In this document: in pieces, positions 50,688-62,800 of the stretch
Position numbering within the stretch: the first letter of the stretch is position 1
How the letters are laid out: every line of letters starts with the position of its first letter
Source: Chamaecrista fasciculata
Lineage: Eukaryota > Streptophyta > Magnoliopsida > Fabales > Fabaceae
Length of the DNA stretch: 64,000 nucleotides
Direction of reading: 5' to 3'
Assembly (NCBI GenBank): GCA_003254925.1
Contig: QANZ01056254.1
Span: 4,549-68,548 of the forward strand
Made by a program: the position numbers and the translations under genes
Notes under the pieces: model-generated
Database searches by the model: none
Told to the model about the DNA's origin: nothing
What the model saw: only the letters and a program-made list of their open reading frames with translations

Positions 50688-51225
50688 TAGGGGTGTTCAC
50701 GGGCCGGGTCCACGGCTGGCCCGAGACCCGGACCGGTACAGACCCGAGCTGAGCCGGGTCCACCAGGGTCTGGCCGGGCCAAAAAAAAATTTTAAAATTT
50801 TTTTTTATTTATTCTATACATATATTTTAACTTATATATATATATTGGTAAAACAATTAATTTTGGATCAATTTAATGATGTTTTTATCAATAAAGACAT
50901 TTAATTTGACTTAATTGTTAAAAAAATGTTGATTTAATTAAGATTAAATATATATTTTATGTATATTTTTAATATACAATTGATAAAAATAATAATAGAT
51001 ATGTATTTCTTACAATTAAAAAAATATTTAGTAGTATAAAATATAAAAATAGTATAATAAAAAGTAAAAAAAAAAACAAAAAAAAATTGGGGGTACCCCG
51101 GGCCGGGCCGGGTCTAGACTAGCTAGACCCGGACCTGGTTTCCCGGCTCGGACCGACCCGAACACCATCGGGCCGGGCCGGGTCCGCCGGGTTGGGCTGG
51201 GTCGCTGGGTCCATGAACACCCCTA
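50688..51225. mobile_element. hAT-type MITE with GC-rich subterminal arms
   Basis: Terminal inverted repeats TAGGGGTGTTCA and TGAACACCCCTA are perfect. The flanking direct repeats gaaagagt (50680-50687 and 51226-51233) are an exact 8-bp target duplication. Both ends carry GC-rich 'ccgggtc' and 'gggccgggcc' phrases as inverted arms of about 110 bp, around a very AT-rich core that lacks a transposase. The perfect duplication suggests a fairly recent insertion. Confidence 0.9.
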
Positions 51226-51633
51226 GAAAGAGTAATGCTATAAAAAGATCCATTGCTTAAGCAATGAACTTTTTATAGTCTATATCTCTCTTTATCAAAT
51301 CAAAAATTGAATATAAAACTTTGATGTGAGAGTGACTGATGGAGAGAGAGATAAACTGTAAAACTCTATTGCTTGAGCAAAACAGTTTTTTATTGAGGAA
51401 TGATAGAAAATTACTGAAATGGGCATAAAATAAGACAATCTTATATATTGTATTTTGCTTCAATTTTTGGTTATTCTGAGTTTGGATATGTTCTATATAT
51501 GTAGACAGTGGTTCTATCCATATTTCTTTGTCAAATTAAAGGACTCATAAATCTAATAACGGTAATGTATTGAATGGAGAAAATACAAAATGGCTCACGT
51601 GTATGTACAGGATGGAAAAATATAGGGTTAAAA

Positions 51634-51947
51634 AGGGTCAATTTAGTCCTAAATGTATGCCTATTCATTTTGGTCCATTATATTTCAAAATATTCAAATT
51701 GCTCCTAAATATTTGCAAAATGTTTCATTTTGGTCCCAACTATTGAATATGGCTTGTTTAGAGCTACGTATTGTTCCTGAAGAATACTTTCTCTATCTAG
51801 TTGGGACCAAAACAAAACATTTTACCAGTATTTAGGACCAAAATGAATTATTTTGCCAACATTTAGGATCAATATAAACATTTTGAAACATAATGGACCA
51901 AATGAATATTAGGGCATACAATTTGGATCAAAATGAACCATTGACCA
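51634..51947. repeat. Fold-back element, 'ggaccaaaatgaa' family, copy 2 (short)
   Basis: The left end 'gggtcaatttagtcctaaat' and the right end 'ggatcaaaatgaaccattga' plus 'cc' are inverted copies. Inner phrases 'cattttggtccattatattt' and 'aaacataatggaccaaatga' pair likewise. It is shorter than the copies at 32741-33239 and 58286-58887 and appears internally deleted. Confidence 0.75.
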
Positions 51948-51959
51948 AACATTTTTTTG

Positions 51960-52575
51960 TTGTTTTGTTATTTGCATTATGGTCTTTAAACTATTCTTTG
52001 TTATTTTTTTCGTTGGATTTCACAAATAGATCCGATTATTGATGAGTGGGATTTTGTGTAAGCCCCAAGTTATCATTTACACATGTTAGGGATTGATTAA
52101 TAGGACCGGTACAAATTTATGGACCAATTTGTATTCTTAAAAATAATTCCAATATTATTTTCATTTTGGCCCTTCATCTCATCCACTTGGATTGACCTCC
52201 TACCCTTCTTCTAAAATTTTCTCATCCTCATGCTTTCCAATAGCATATCACACTTTCCAATATCATCTCATCTCAATATCATTCCAATCAAACCACACCT
52301 AAACACCTATCATCTCATCTCATTATCTCCATCTCATCTCATTATTTCCTACCATTTCTACCCCTATAAAATTAAAAAAATCCATAAACCTATTTCAACC
52401 AACCACAATCATTACATACCCTTTTATATAATTTCACACCCTATTTAACATCATTTTTTCTAAAATCACCCAAACACCAATACATCATTTCATCTCATTC
52501 AATTCAAACTTAATCTCATCTCATCCCATAAATTTGACTTGGATTGAAATAGTATGACCACCAAACAGGCCCTAA
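51960..52575. mobile_element. Composite dispersed repeat, copy 2
   Basis: This matches the right part of 1-1060 in the same order: 'catgttagggattgatta', 'acaaatttatggacca', the 'catctcatctca' segment, 'cattacatacccttttat', and the end 'ccaaacaggccctaag'. The colinearity of the ~180-bp unit with the MITE-like part in both places suggests that they moved as one element. No coding capacity is seen. Confidence 0.65.
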
Positions 52576-52942
52576 GTCGTTCTTAATTCCCTTTTTCAAA
52601 AAAAAAAAAAAAGTAAAAACCGAACCGGAGTCAACTTAATTCGAGCCGAACGGAGAACACCTTTCTAGTTGGCCTTACGGCGTCGTTCCTCTTGTATCAT
52701 CTCATCCCTCTCCGGTCTCAACGGACTGCCATCGTCGTTTCTCATTATTTTCCACAGGTTACCTGAATTCAACGATTTTCAAACGAATCAAATTACCTCG
52801 AAATTCCTCTCCTCTTATCGTGGTTTTCGTATTTTTTCGTTTTGTATGTAATTCTCGATCCACACAACCCTATCTGGTTTCATAAAGCGGAAAGACAATT
52901 TTGATTTAGGCTTTTTTGGTAGAGCAGGAATCAGATCTTTTG

Positions 52943-55673
52943 ATGGACAAAGTTGTGGAGGAGGTTGAAAAGGTGAAGAGGGAATGGTTCGAGACATATA
53001 GTAAAACTCAAGAGAATATAAAGGCAATTGGAGAATATGGGAAATCAGGGAGAGCCAACGAGGAGAATAGTTCGCTTCGCAGACTGAATGGGATTGCTCA
53101 GGATGGCTTGGCATTGCTTTCTTCTTTGCAGTTCAGGCTTGATCTTCTTGCTCCACAGTTGCCCACTGATGAAGAGGTGGAATCTGCTACTACGATGCTT
53201 GAATCCTGGAAAACCCAAACCCAAAGGTAATGAAATTCTCTTTTCTCTTCTTTACCATTACATTATCCATGATGGGGGATCTTTGTGCTTTATCTATTAA
53301 CTGGTTTTTACTTTCTGGTATTTAAGTGAAATTGTCTCCTCTCAGAAATAGTATATAGCGATAATCGTATGCGAAACCTCTCAGGCTTCCTTCCCTATAG
53401 TTGGTAGTGGTACCAACGTATCAATGAAATCATCGACTCTTTTTACGATGATTTTTCTTGTTATTTTGTGCCTTGAGCTCATAGCGAGTTAATTTAATTT
53501 AAGAAAAAATATTACGAATTCATAAGCTCCACTTTACGTACTTAGTCATTTCATGAGTTGTATATGATATCATGTATTTGTGATTTCCGATTATAGTATT
53601 TGTTTGATTATTTCTGAACAGTTTGCGATTAAGCCTGAGGAATGCCAATATGCAAGCAAAAGCAAACATGAGGAAAGCTGCTCAAGAGGAGGTAATATAC
53701 TTTGTGATACTTGGCATTTCTCTTCTCGTTTAGCTAGCCCCTTTCTTTTAATTTCTGTAACTAGCTGTTTAGATTATTGTATATGAGCTTGATTGAAATA
53801 TTACTCAATTCATCATCTTATCAGCCACCCCTTTGATGATTGCGTGCCAATGATGATAATATTGTTGTAGAATTCATCCATTTTTATGATCATTATGTGT
53901 GTGATTCGTAGTACTCTAGATGGATGCATTAAACTGCAATGTGAATATATGACTTACTGTGTTTCTACACGGTGCAGAGAGAGCTACTTCTTGGTGGTGG
54001 AGAAGAATCCACTGTTCGCAGGCGCAACTTACAGTATGTCCTTCTGGTGCTATATTCAGTTGTGGTCAACCTATGCTTTTCTTGTTTCTATACTTCTTGT
54101 GTCTCATTTTCTCAGAAATTTCAATTAGGGACAGGATCAGGATGAATATTTTAATTGTCTAATTTGTAATCTTCCAGAACAAAAGCTGGAATGACATCTG
54201 CAGCAGAAAGCATCACAGAAAGCCTTCGCCGAACTCGTCAGTTGATGGTTCAGGTTAGTATTTAGGTATCTTTTGTTTACCATAATTAATCTAAATTTAT
54301 GCCCTCTTTGAATGTTTATTCTGTCATTATCTCTTTGCTTAATTCATAGAATATAGCCCATCTATGATAAACTTGACAAACATACTCATTGTAATTTGTA
54401 AATATGTTTATACAGGAGGTTGAAAGAAGCACCAGCACAGTTATGACCGTTGGTATGTATCTTTTCCACTCTATCCCTTTTCCATGTTGTGTTTAATCAA
54501 AAAATTAATTTCACAGTGATGTTGGCTTTACATTTTATGATCTTCATACTCTAGTTTTTTATGCTTATTACATAATATTCTCTTTGTTTTTATTGGTATG
54601 TATAAAATATGCATAGATGAAGAAAGGGAATGATAGCTTCTAACCTTCAAATATGGTGGAGCCGAAGAAGTGGAGGTTATAGGAGAATTGTAGGGTTACT
54701 TATGAATCCTCACTTTCCCTTCCTTTACTTCCATTTCCCTCCTTTAAAAGACAAAATCAAGCCTTTTATATGGTTCAGCAAGGTTGCTTGGGATTCTAAT
54801 TAAATCAGTAACCTTAAAGATTTTGTCACAAAGCCAAAAAAAACACACACACACACGCCCTTAAAGATTTTTTAAGTAGCCTATTAAGTGTGATTGGTCC
54901 TATATTCCAGTGATGGCAAACCTAATATAACGATTAAAATTTGGAACCAATTTTAGAACTTGTTTCGATGACAAAATAGCTGAAGAATCTGTGTTTTTGG
55001 ATTTATTTCCACCACAAACCTCTACTTCGTTAAGTGGTTCAATCATTACAGTTTTGATTTACCTCAGGCACCTTGTATAATGTGTTGTTTGAATCTGCTT
55101 CTTCATTAGTTGTTTGTGTCAGCAGAATTGTTGAAAGGTTATTTGAACAATATTAGTTTTGGCGCTGTGATTTGAAGTTAAGATATTGTAAGAAAAAAAG
55201 AGTGCAAGAAGTTTGAACTAAGTATATTATGCACTTTTGCTTGGAAAAACTGCTTGAATTATGTAGAGGAATCAACGGGAGTACTAAAGAAGGCCGAAAG
55301 TGAATACAAAGGGCAACGGTCATTGTTGATGAGAACACGGAATCTGCTCTCAACAATGCAACGTCAAGATGTCGTGGACAGGTATGGAAAGTGAAATTTC
55401 TTCTACTCACCTTTTTTGGTCTTCCTGGTGATTAGCTCATAACAACTTGCATTTGCCAGGGTGATACTTGGGGTTGGCTTTTTCTTGTTCTCCCTTGCTG
55501 TTCTTTATGTTGTTTCCAAGCGGGTTGGGATACTTAAATTGCAGAGAAAGGTTACTGAAGCCATAAAGGCTGGTTTTGTGGTGCAAGCGAACATGAGACC
55601 TCAAGGAGTTGCCAATGATCGTGTTCATGATGCAGAGGCTCCTTTACATCGAAGAGTGAATGATGAATTATAA
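52943..55673 (+). CDS. SEC20: SEC20 Qb-SNARE of retrograde Golgi-to-ER traffic
   Basis: Tail-region membrane SNARE acting with the Dsl1 tether, SYP81-type and USE1-type SNAREs at the ER. Seven exons: 52943-53226, 53622-53691, 53978-54033, 54178-54253, 54416-54452, 55267-55381, 55460-55673; about 283 residues. An N-terminal helical part is followed by the Sec20 SNARE region (ITESLRRTRQLMVQEVERST, then GVLKKAESEYKGQRSLLMRT). A single membrane helix follows at about 214-232 (VILGVGFFLFSLAVLYVVS). The lumenal tail is about 50 residues and ends HRRVNDEL, an ER-retrieval-like tetrapeptide NDEL. The first ATG of the conserved frame is at 52943; the upstream in-frame codons contain no ATG. All phases close with GT-AG borders. 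Confidence 0.93.
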
Positions 55674-56420
55674 TGCATTTCAAAGGAGCTATACAATTGC
55701 ACGTTAGCTTTTAATTTTTCATTTTGTGGTCTTGTTTCGTTAGAGAACTTTAATTTAAAGAGGCCTTTTAGCATTGGCAAGAAAGAGATTCCATACTTGT
55801 TAATAGACTGAAGATGTTCAAAGGAAATTTTTTACAGAAGAAAAGAGGTCTTATATTCACCCCGTTTAATGTTGCTCTTTATTTTCATCCAAACTTCATT
55901 TTATTAAAATGTTGATCATGTTCATTTCCTGATATCGCAATTCCACTTCAGGTCTTGTGTCTTACAAAGTAAATCTAAAGAAAACGAATCTAGTGATTCC
56001 TTCTGGCTTTTGCTTCAGTACCAATTTTTTTACTTGTTCATAATCTGCAGCTTGCATTGTGGAGTAATTTGTTCTGGATGGTTTCAAAAGGATTTGGTAA
56101 TGTTTATAGTTTTGGCCCATTTTCTAATTGGACTTTGATTTGAAGACTGGGGGGTTTCATTCATGTATATTTCGAGAAGACAAAGATTATGTAATTAAAG
56201 GCGTAATTTAACCATTAAGCCCCAAAAAAGGAGTAATTTAACATCAATATATAGTTAGTGTTGCCAATAATATTCAACACAGCACACGTTCAAAGTATAC
56301 ACTAGTCTTGCACCCAAATTGTAGGAGCAACCAGAACAAAAGTAGGATTAAGAGGACAACCCTTCGCAATTTTACTAAATCTATGAGTGGCCAATTTGTC
56401 CATTGAATGAATGATTTTAT
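55674..56420. other. Intergenic region between convergent SEC20 and USP-domain genes
   Basis: This contains the 3' untranslated regions of both genes (plus-strand SEC20 to about 55900; minus-strand USP gene to about 56200). I see no further coding sequence or repeat. Confidence 0.5.
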
Positions 56421-57952
56421 TTAGGCTAAAAGCCAGAAATTTCTGTGGGTTTTTGTGCTGAGAAGATAGCCTGCATTTTGGCCTTTCTTCTGAACGGCAA
56501 CACAAGTGCATGGGCTGTTCTCGATCAAAAACTCTGCTGTGTCTATCATTCTCGTCCCTTTCACATTCCCTGCTCCCCCTCGCTTGTATCTGTTTACATT
56601 CATATTTCACAGAAAAAGTAAGATTACCAAATTACAGATCAACCATACAAATTACAAACCTCAACGTCTCAAGATCACGAGAGGCATAAGATCGCCCCCA
56701 AACATCAATTTCAGTTATGCTCCCAATGTTTGTTTTGTGTTAGTTATGCCCAAAATGTTTTATATTGTTGTCAATTGTACTCTAACCTCAATTTTTTTTG
56801 GGCCAAAGTTCTATTATGGTCCCTCAAATTTTATCAAAGTTTCATTTAGGCCTCTCAGTCTCCGGCGAAGTTTTGTAGTTGTCCAAGTTACTAGTATCTT
56901 GCCGAAAAGTTCGTGTGAGACTTACCAACTTTGAGAAAAAGAAGAGGTCTAAGTGCACTTTTAGTCCCATAACTTTGGCTAAGGTTTCAATTTGGTCCCA
57001 TAACTTTTTTTGTTGCACTTTTGGTCCCATATCTTTTACTCAAGTTGCAGATTTGGTCCTGTGTTACATTTTTGGTCCCATATCTTTGGTTCATGTTACA
57101 TAATTGGTCCTATATTTTTTAGTCAAGTTGCAGAGTCGGTCCCATATCTTTGGGTCAGGTGCAAAATTGGTCTCATATATTTGGATCAAGTGGGACTGGC
57201 GATGAAACTTTTTGCAAAGATATGGGACCAATTCTGCAACATGACCAAAAGATATGGGACCAAAAGTGATACGGGACCAAATCTGCAACTTTTTGCAAAG
57301 ATATGGGACTAAAAGTGCAACAAAAAAAGTAATGGGACCAAACTGAAACCTGAGTAAAAGTTATGGGACCAAAAGTGCACTTTGACCAAAAGAAGAATAA
57401 GAAGTAAATTGCAAATTACCCAAGGATTGCTGTAGAAAGGCTTCGCCTCTGCCCAATAACAATGATATCAATCCCCAAAGCCATGGCTTGCGAGAGAATC
57501 ACAATAGCCTTATCTTTGGCTTCCGCCGCAACCCTCACTATTCGCACGGCGATTTTCGGCTGAGCAATTTTGCACGAACGCTTCATCTCCTCGATAAACT
57601 CCTCTTCTCCTGCCGCCGCCGCCGCCGCTGCTGCTCCTCCTCCTACAACCCCTTCCTCCGCGTACGGCGTTGCCGGCCTCTTCAGGAACGTAGAAATCGC
57701 GTACCGCCACGAGCTAGGGTTTACAATTTGGAGTAGAATCAGCTCTTCGTTCTCGAGAATCGCATGCGACAACGCGTATTGAAGAGCTATGCCGGATTCT
57801 CTCGTCGCCTCCGCCACCACCATTACTTTCCGCTTTCCGGTGACTCCTCCGACGGCTTCCCTGACTGGCCGCATTATAACGCCGCCGCAGACTGACGCTG
57901 GCCTCGCCGTCTCCGCCGCCGCCTCCTCCTTTGCCGCCGCTACCACGGCCAT
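56421..57952 (-). CDS. Universal-stress-protein (UspA)-domain protein
   Basis: Member of the plant adenine-nucleotide alpha-hydrolase-like superfamily; the specific role is unknown. Two exons: 57952-57420 and 56589-56421, about 233 residues. After an Ala-rich start comes the first beta strand (KRKVMVVAEATRESGIALQY), a helix (ALSHAILENEELILLQIVNP), a low-complexity Gly/Ala linker (GGGAAAAAAAAGEEEF), and ALGIDIIVIGQRRSLSTAILG joined across the intron to YKRGGAGNVKGTRMIDTAEF, then NSPCTCVAVQKKGQNAGYLL. The canonical ATP-loop Gly pattern of UspA is not clearly present, so nucleotide binding is doubtful. Exon 1 is markedly GC-rich compared with its surroundings. The 830-bp intron contains a fold-back element. 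Other long frames across exon 1 are shadows. Confidence 0.85.
56941..57397. repeat. Fold-back element inside the USP-gene intron
   Basis: The left arm (about 56941-57185) repeats 'tttggtcccatatctttg' with 'agttgcagatttggtcc'. The right arm (about 57215-57397) holds the same phrases inverted ('aagatatgggaccaaaagtg'). The outer ends 'aagtgcacttttagtccc' and 'gggaccaaaagtgcactt' pair. A transcript of the intron would contain a long hairpin. Confidence 0.8.
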
Positions 57953-58285
57953 CGTGGTAGGCAGGCAGTGGTGAGAGAGAGACGAGGAGACAAGGGAGGA
58001 ACGAGAGTGGCAATATAATAATATGAGACGCTCATTTTGTTTGGATTTCGAAAACTAAAACAAAACTGAAAAATTGTTAATTTGGTTTGGTTTTATGATT
58101 CATTCATTCATTCGTCTTTGCTTTGCTTGCTATATTTAGGTGAAAGCAAGTAGGTGCACAAAAGTGCTTTCTATTCTCAAAAATCAAAATCTCATGAGAC
58201 TCGCTCAACCATTTCTCTTCCCTTCTTCCTTGTTATTTCTTAACCAACTCTTTATTCTTAGCAAACAACAAATCAAAAAAAAAAA

Positions 58286-58887
58286 GTCAAAGGGTTATTT
58301 TGGTCCTAAATGAATGTCCTAATGTTTATTTTGGTTCATTATATTTCGAAATGTTCAGATTGATTCTAAATATTGGCAAAATGTTTCATTTAGGTCTAAA
58401 CTATTGAATATGATTCGTTTTAAGTTCAAATGTGACGAGTTTAAAGTTACGTATTATTCTCAAAGAGTACTTTTTCTATCCTGTTGAGGCTGTCAACAAA
58501 CAAAGTAAAATCGGTCCTAGCAGTAGAATACTTGTTTCATGGTCAAACAAGCAAAGTTGATTATATCTCTCTCGTTTCAAATTCGAATGCGACGAATTTA
58601 GAGCTACGAGTTCCTCTTAACAATTCATTTGAACTTGAAATGAGAGACGGGAGAAATATGATCAAATTCAATAATTTGGGACCAAAATGAAACATTTATC
58701 AACATTTAGGACTAAAATGAAATATTTTGCCAATATTTAGAATCAATCTGAACATTTCGAAATATTTAGAATCCATTATGAAACATTCATAATGGAACAT
58801 TTCGAAACATTCATTTGAACATTTTGAAACATAATGGACCAAAATGAACATTAGGGCATACATTTAGAACCAAAATGAACCTCTAAC
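58286..58887. repeat. Fold-back element, 'ggaccaaaatgaa' family, copy 3
   Basis: Left end 'gtcaaagggttattttggtc', right end 'aaccaaaatgaacctctaac'. Inner arms pair over more than 100 bases, including 'taaatattggcaaaatgttt' against 'aaatattttgccaatattta'. A short partial duplication of the phrase 'aacatttcgaaa' lies near 58755-58830. It is flanked by A runs on both sides. Confidence 0.8.
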
Positions 58888-58903
58888 AAAAAAAAAAAGG
58901 AAC

Positions 58904-59527
58904 TGATATACACTCCTCGGAATGACCCCTCGGAGTTGTCATCCAAGGACACAAAGGACACCCGGCGGGGAGGCAACCCAGGCAGGTTCCCCCTCCCACA
59001 CTCAAGCATTTAATGCCAAGATATTGGCATTAAATGCAAGGATCCTTGAAAGCACGTGACAGGACAAGGAGGACACGCAAAAGGACCGAAACGCCCCCTG
59101 CGCGCAGACAAAACCATGAAAAGCACTCCTGGCTATCACTGACAACCAGGAGGGAAGGTTGGAAATCCCACCGTACCCTGGCAGTGATAGCTGTCACGTC
59201 AAAAGCAGAAACCTACACCAACCCCCTTTTCCTCACACATCCCGAGTACACCCCTAACGTCTCAGAGAGAGACCTCGTACGAACATGAGACAAAAGGGAA
59301 GGAGGATAAAAGGAAAAGGGGGGACCTTTTCTAAGGTAACGACTCTCTCTCTCTAAAAATATTCAAACTCTCCAGCTTTCTCTCACTAACTTAAGCATCG
59401 GAGAAGAATCGCAGGGAACCCCCTGTGCATTCTCGTTTGCAGGTTCCGACGACCCCCACTGGCCGGAAGCTGCCCTCTACTGTGAACTCAAGGTTAGATT
59501 TATCCTAATCCAGCTTTGTAGTTTTCA
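58904..59527 (+). repeat. 5' long terminal repeat of the gypsy element
   Basis: It starts TGATATACACTCC and ends GTAGTTTTCA, i.e. TG...CA, directly in front of the primer-binding site. Length is about 624 bp. An A/T-rich 'ggataaaagg' at about 59304 may serve as promoter TATA element, and CT-rich sequence follows. The 3' LTR is not in the window, so the boundary at 58904 rests on the TG and the change in composition. Confidence 0.7.
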
Positions 59528-59528
59528 C

Positions 59529-59544
59529 TGGCGCCGTCTGTGGG
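59529..59544 (+). other. Primer-binding site of the gypsy element
   Basis: TGGCGCCGTCTGTGGG follows the LTR end after one base (c). Plant gypsy elements commonly carry this TGGCGCC-type site, complementary to the 3' end of a host tRNA that primes minus-strand synthesis. I did not assign the tRNA. Confidence 0.85.
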
Positions 59545-59843
59545 GAGAGATGAGGAAACTCCGGTTATCTCTCCCCCCCTCGACTTAGCTGTTGCTAAGA
59601 CACACACACACTCGACGGGAAGCACATCGTAGGGAAGAGAGTTCCTCCACGAACTCCACCCTGCTCTCCCCCACACTCTTCATAGCTTTCTGCTCCACAT
59701 CTTCGACGAACAAGTTTTCTGTTTCTTTTACTCAACCCCCGAGAGACCCTGGTACGGCTCTCCGTGGAGGTCATACTTGTATTCTGTGCTAACCCCTTGT
59801 TGTTATCTCTTGACTGTGAACTCAAGCTACGACGTTCTCTGCC

Positions 59844-62800
59844 ATGGAAACCCATAACGAGAACCAGCTGCACCCGAGCTCAGCAAACGCTCCCTCGGGC
59901 TCGAGTAACCCGAGAGATCAGCAAGCCGGAGACACTATACAAGAACATGACCCCAGGTTGTCACCCAGAAGTGCACCAGGACACGCACAGCAAGGCGAGA
60001 GGACTCCCACCCCACTGACCTCTCTCGCCGGTTTCCACCAGCATACTGAGGAAGAAACTCGAGCAACACCCTCTCCGTATACAGCAGAGATACGAGAGAT
60101 TGTTCAGACGGAGCTCAGGGAGGCGAGAGCTGCACATATAGCTGACATGACCTCCCTCCGTCGAAACATGGAAGAGCAGTTCAACCAGTTTATGGAAAGA
60201 CGTTTCAGCGAGCTGGCCAGTTCCAGCTCCAAGGGAAAACAGATACAGGAAGTCCCCGAGCTCCTCCCACCGGTACACCACGCCACCCCGGACACACGAC
60301 CCCCCTCGGAAGCCGTGTTGTCGGGACGAGAAGAGGAACACATCCCCGAGGAGCGAAGTGGGCCGACCGGGATGAACCACCCCACCACCTCCCCAGCACC
60401 GTCAGGGTCCACAATGCAACAGTGGAATGTACCGGCGGAGTTATGGCAACTCTTGGCCAAGCACCTGCCATCTGCAGGCCCGTCAGCAACAGCAAACCCT
60501 CCTCCAGCCTCCCCAGCAATAGCTCCGACACCTCCGGCGCTCCCGATGCCCTCTCCCGGGATATACGCGCCGCACATACAGCAAGATGAATTGCCCACCG
60601 GATTCAAAATGCCGATGAAGCTGCCTCGTTATGATGGAACAAAGGATCCGGATGATCATCTCCGACAGTTCCACGCCTGCATGCAGATTGCCAACCTGTC
60701 GGAAGGCAAAAAGTGCAAGTTATTCCCGACCACACTTGTCGGGGAAGGGCTCATATGGTTCTCCAAGCTCCCCAATGACAGCATACATAGCTTCCGGGAT
60801 ATGGAAAACCTGTTTAAAAAACGCTTTGCCACCAGCGTAGTGTACAAGCAGCCGGCATCCGTGTTGGCAGACGTCCACCAGGGAGAGCACGAGTCTCTCC
60901 GCGACTTCCTACATCGCTTCAATCAGAAGTGCCTCACTGTCAAGGACCTCGAAGACAGCGTGGCGGTGCACGCCTTCCAGGCAGGCCTCCGCCCCGGACA
61001 AACTCATAAGGAGCTGGCCTTCATGAACCCCAGCTCACTAGAGGAACTACTGTCGAAGGTCCAGGAGTTCATCATAAAGGAGGATGCCTTCACCTCCCAG
61101 AAGAGCAGATTTGCAAATATGAGCTCCGGCAGCAAACAGCAGCAGCAGCAGCAGCAGTACCGTGGCGACCAACGCCGCCGGGACCCCCCCCGGCAAGACA
61201 GACAGAAGCACCCCCAGCAGGAGAGGGGTAGCGATAGGCAGCCAGTCCCCTCCCGGGCACGGTTTAATGTCTACACCGTCCTCACCGTCTCACCAGCCCG
61301 GATATTAGCAGAGTCCCAGGGCCTTGGGATCTTTCCCGTCCTCACCCCTCGGAAGTCACGTCCCGGAGACAGACCGAAGGATCAGAGCCGGTACTGTGAG
61401 TACCACCGAGATCATGGTCATACTACCGACGAGTGCATATCGCTGAAGGATGAGATTGAGGCCCTCATCCAGAATGGAAAACTAGGGAAATACGTGAAAC
61501 GGGACAACAAAAGAAGGGATGATGACAGAGAACACCGGGGTACGGACCAAGGCAGGCAACAGAGACCCCGCCGTGATGACAGGCCTCCGGAAGGAGGGTC
61601 AGGAGGGAATAACGCAGGTTCTCAGATGTTGGGGACTATCAACGTCATCGCCGGCGGAGTGGACCGCCGGAGGAGGGGCCCGCAGTCGCGGAAACGAATG
61701 AGGAGATCCGTTATGAAGCTGGACTACCTCAAAAAACCCCACGCGCCCCAGGGAGAACCAATCATCTTCACCGACGAGGAGCTGGCGGATGTAGACTCCG
61801 AAGAGTGTGACCCTATGGTAATCACAGCCGGAGTCGGAAGATACAACGTGAAGAGGATCCTGGTTGACCAAGGGTCCTCGGCTGACATATTATTTTGGGA
61901 TGCCTTCTCAAGTATGGGTCTCTCCAGAGAGCAACTCTCCCCTTTCAACGAGCACCTGATAGGCTTTTCCGGGGCCCAGGTCCCCGTGGAGGGGATGATT
62001 GAACTGAACCTCACGCTGGGAGAGGATCCGAAGTGCGTGTGCATCCCAACTATCTTCGTGGTTGTCAAGACACCCTCCGCCTACAACGCCATTCTCGGTA
62101 GGCCTTCGCTGAACGCTGCCCGTGCCGTAGTGTCCACGGCACACTTGCTGATGAAATTCCCCACCCCTAACGGCGTGGGGCAGGTACGGGCGAACCAGGA
62201 GGTAGCCAGGCAATGCTACGCCACCAGCCTGGCCAAGCCCCAGACCAGCCGGGAAGCTCCTCCGAACCCTCCGCCATCATCCTCAGAAAAAGGGAAAGAA
62301 AAGGAACACGCAGTGATGAACTGCGAGATTGTTGATTTACGGGATGAGATCCCGCAGAACCATCCGCAGCCGTCGGATGAGATGGAGTCAGTGGCTTTTC
62401 CGGGTTCCCCGGAAAAAACCGTCAACATCTGCGCCACCCTCCCCCCGCCAGAAAAAGAAGCACTGATCCAGTTCCTCTACCGGAATGAGGACATTTTCGC
62501 ATGGTCCGCCTCGGACATGCCGGGGATTGATCCAAGCATCATCTGCCACTCCCTTAACGTTGATGGGAGACCTGGCGTCTTCCAAAAGAAAAGAAACTTG
62601 GGTCAACAACGCCAGCAGGCAGCGAAGGAAGAAGTGGAGAAGTTGCTGGCAGCAGGTTTCATTCGCGAAACCAAGTACCCCACGTGGCTGTCCAACGTGG
62701 TCCTAGTCCAGAAGGCCAACGGAAAATGGAGAATGTGTGTAGACTTCTCCGACCTGAACAAAGCATGCCCGAAGGACCCATACCCACTCCCTAGCATCGA

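Noticed and set aside
56879..57312. Open frames rich in 'FGPIS' or 'FWSHIF' repeats
   Set aside because: They come from the repeated 'tttggtcccatatc' phrase in the fold-back element within the USP-gene intron.
57488..58013. Overlapping frames on both strands of the USP exon 1 (GC-rich)
   Set aside because: Only the frame starting at 57952 on the minus strand shows USP-fold features and joins in phase to the second exon. The others are shadows of GC-rich, Ala/Gly-coding DNA.
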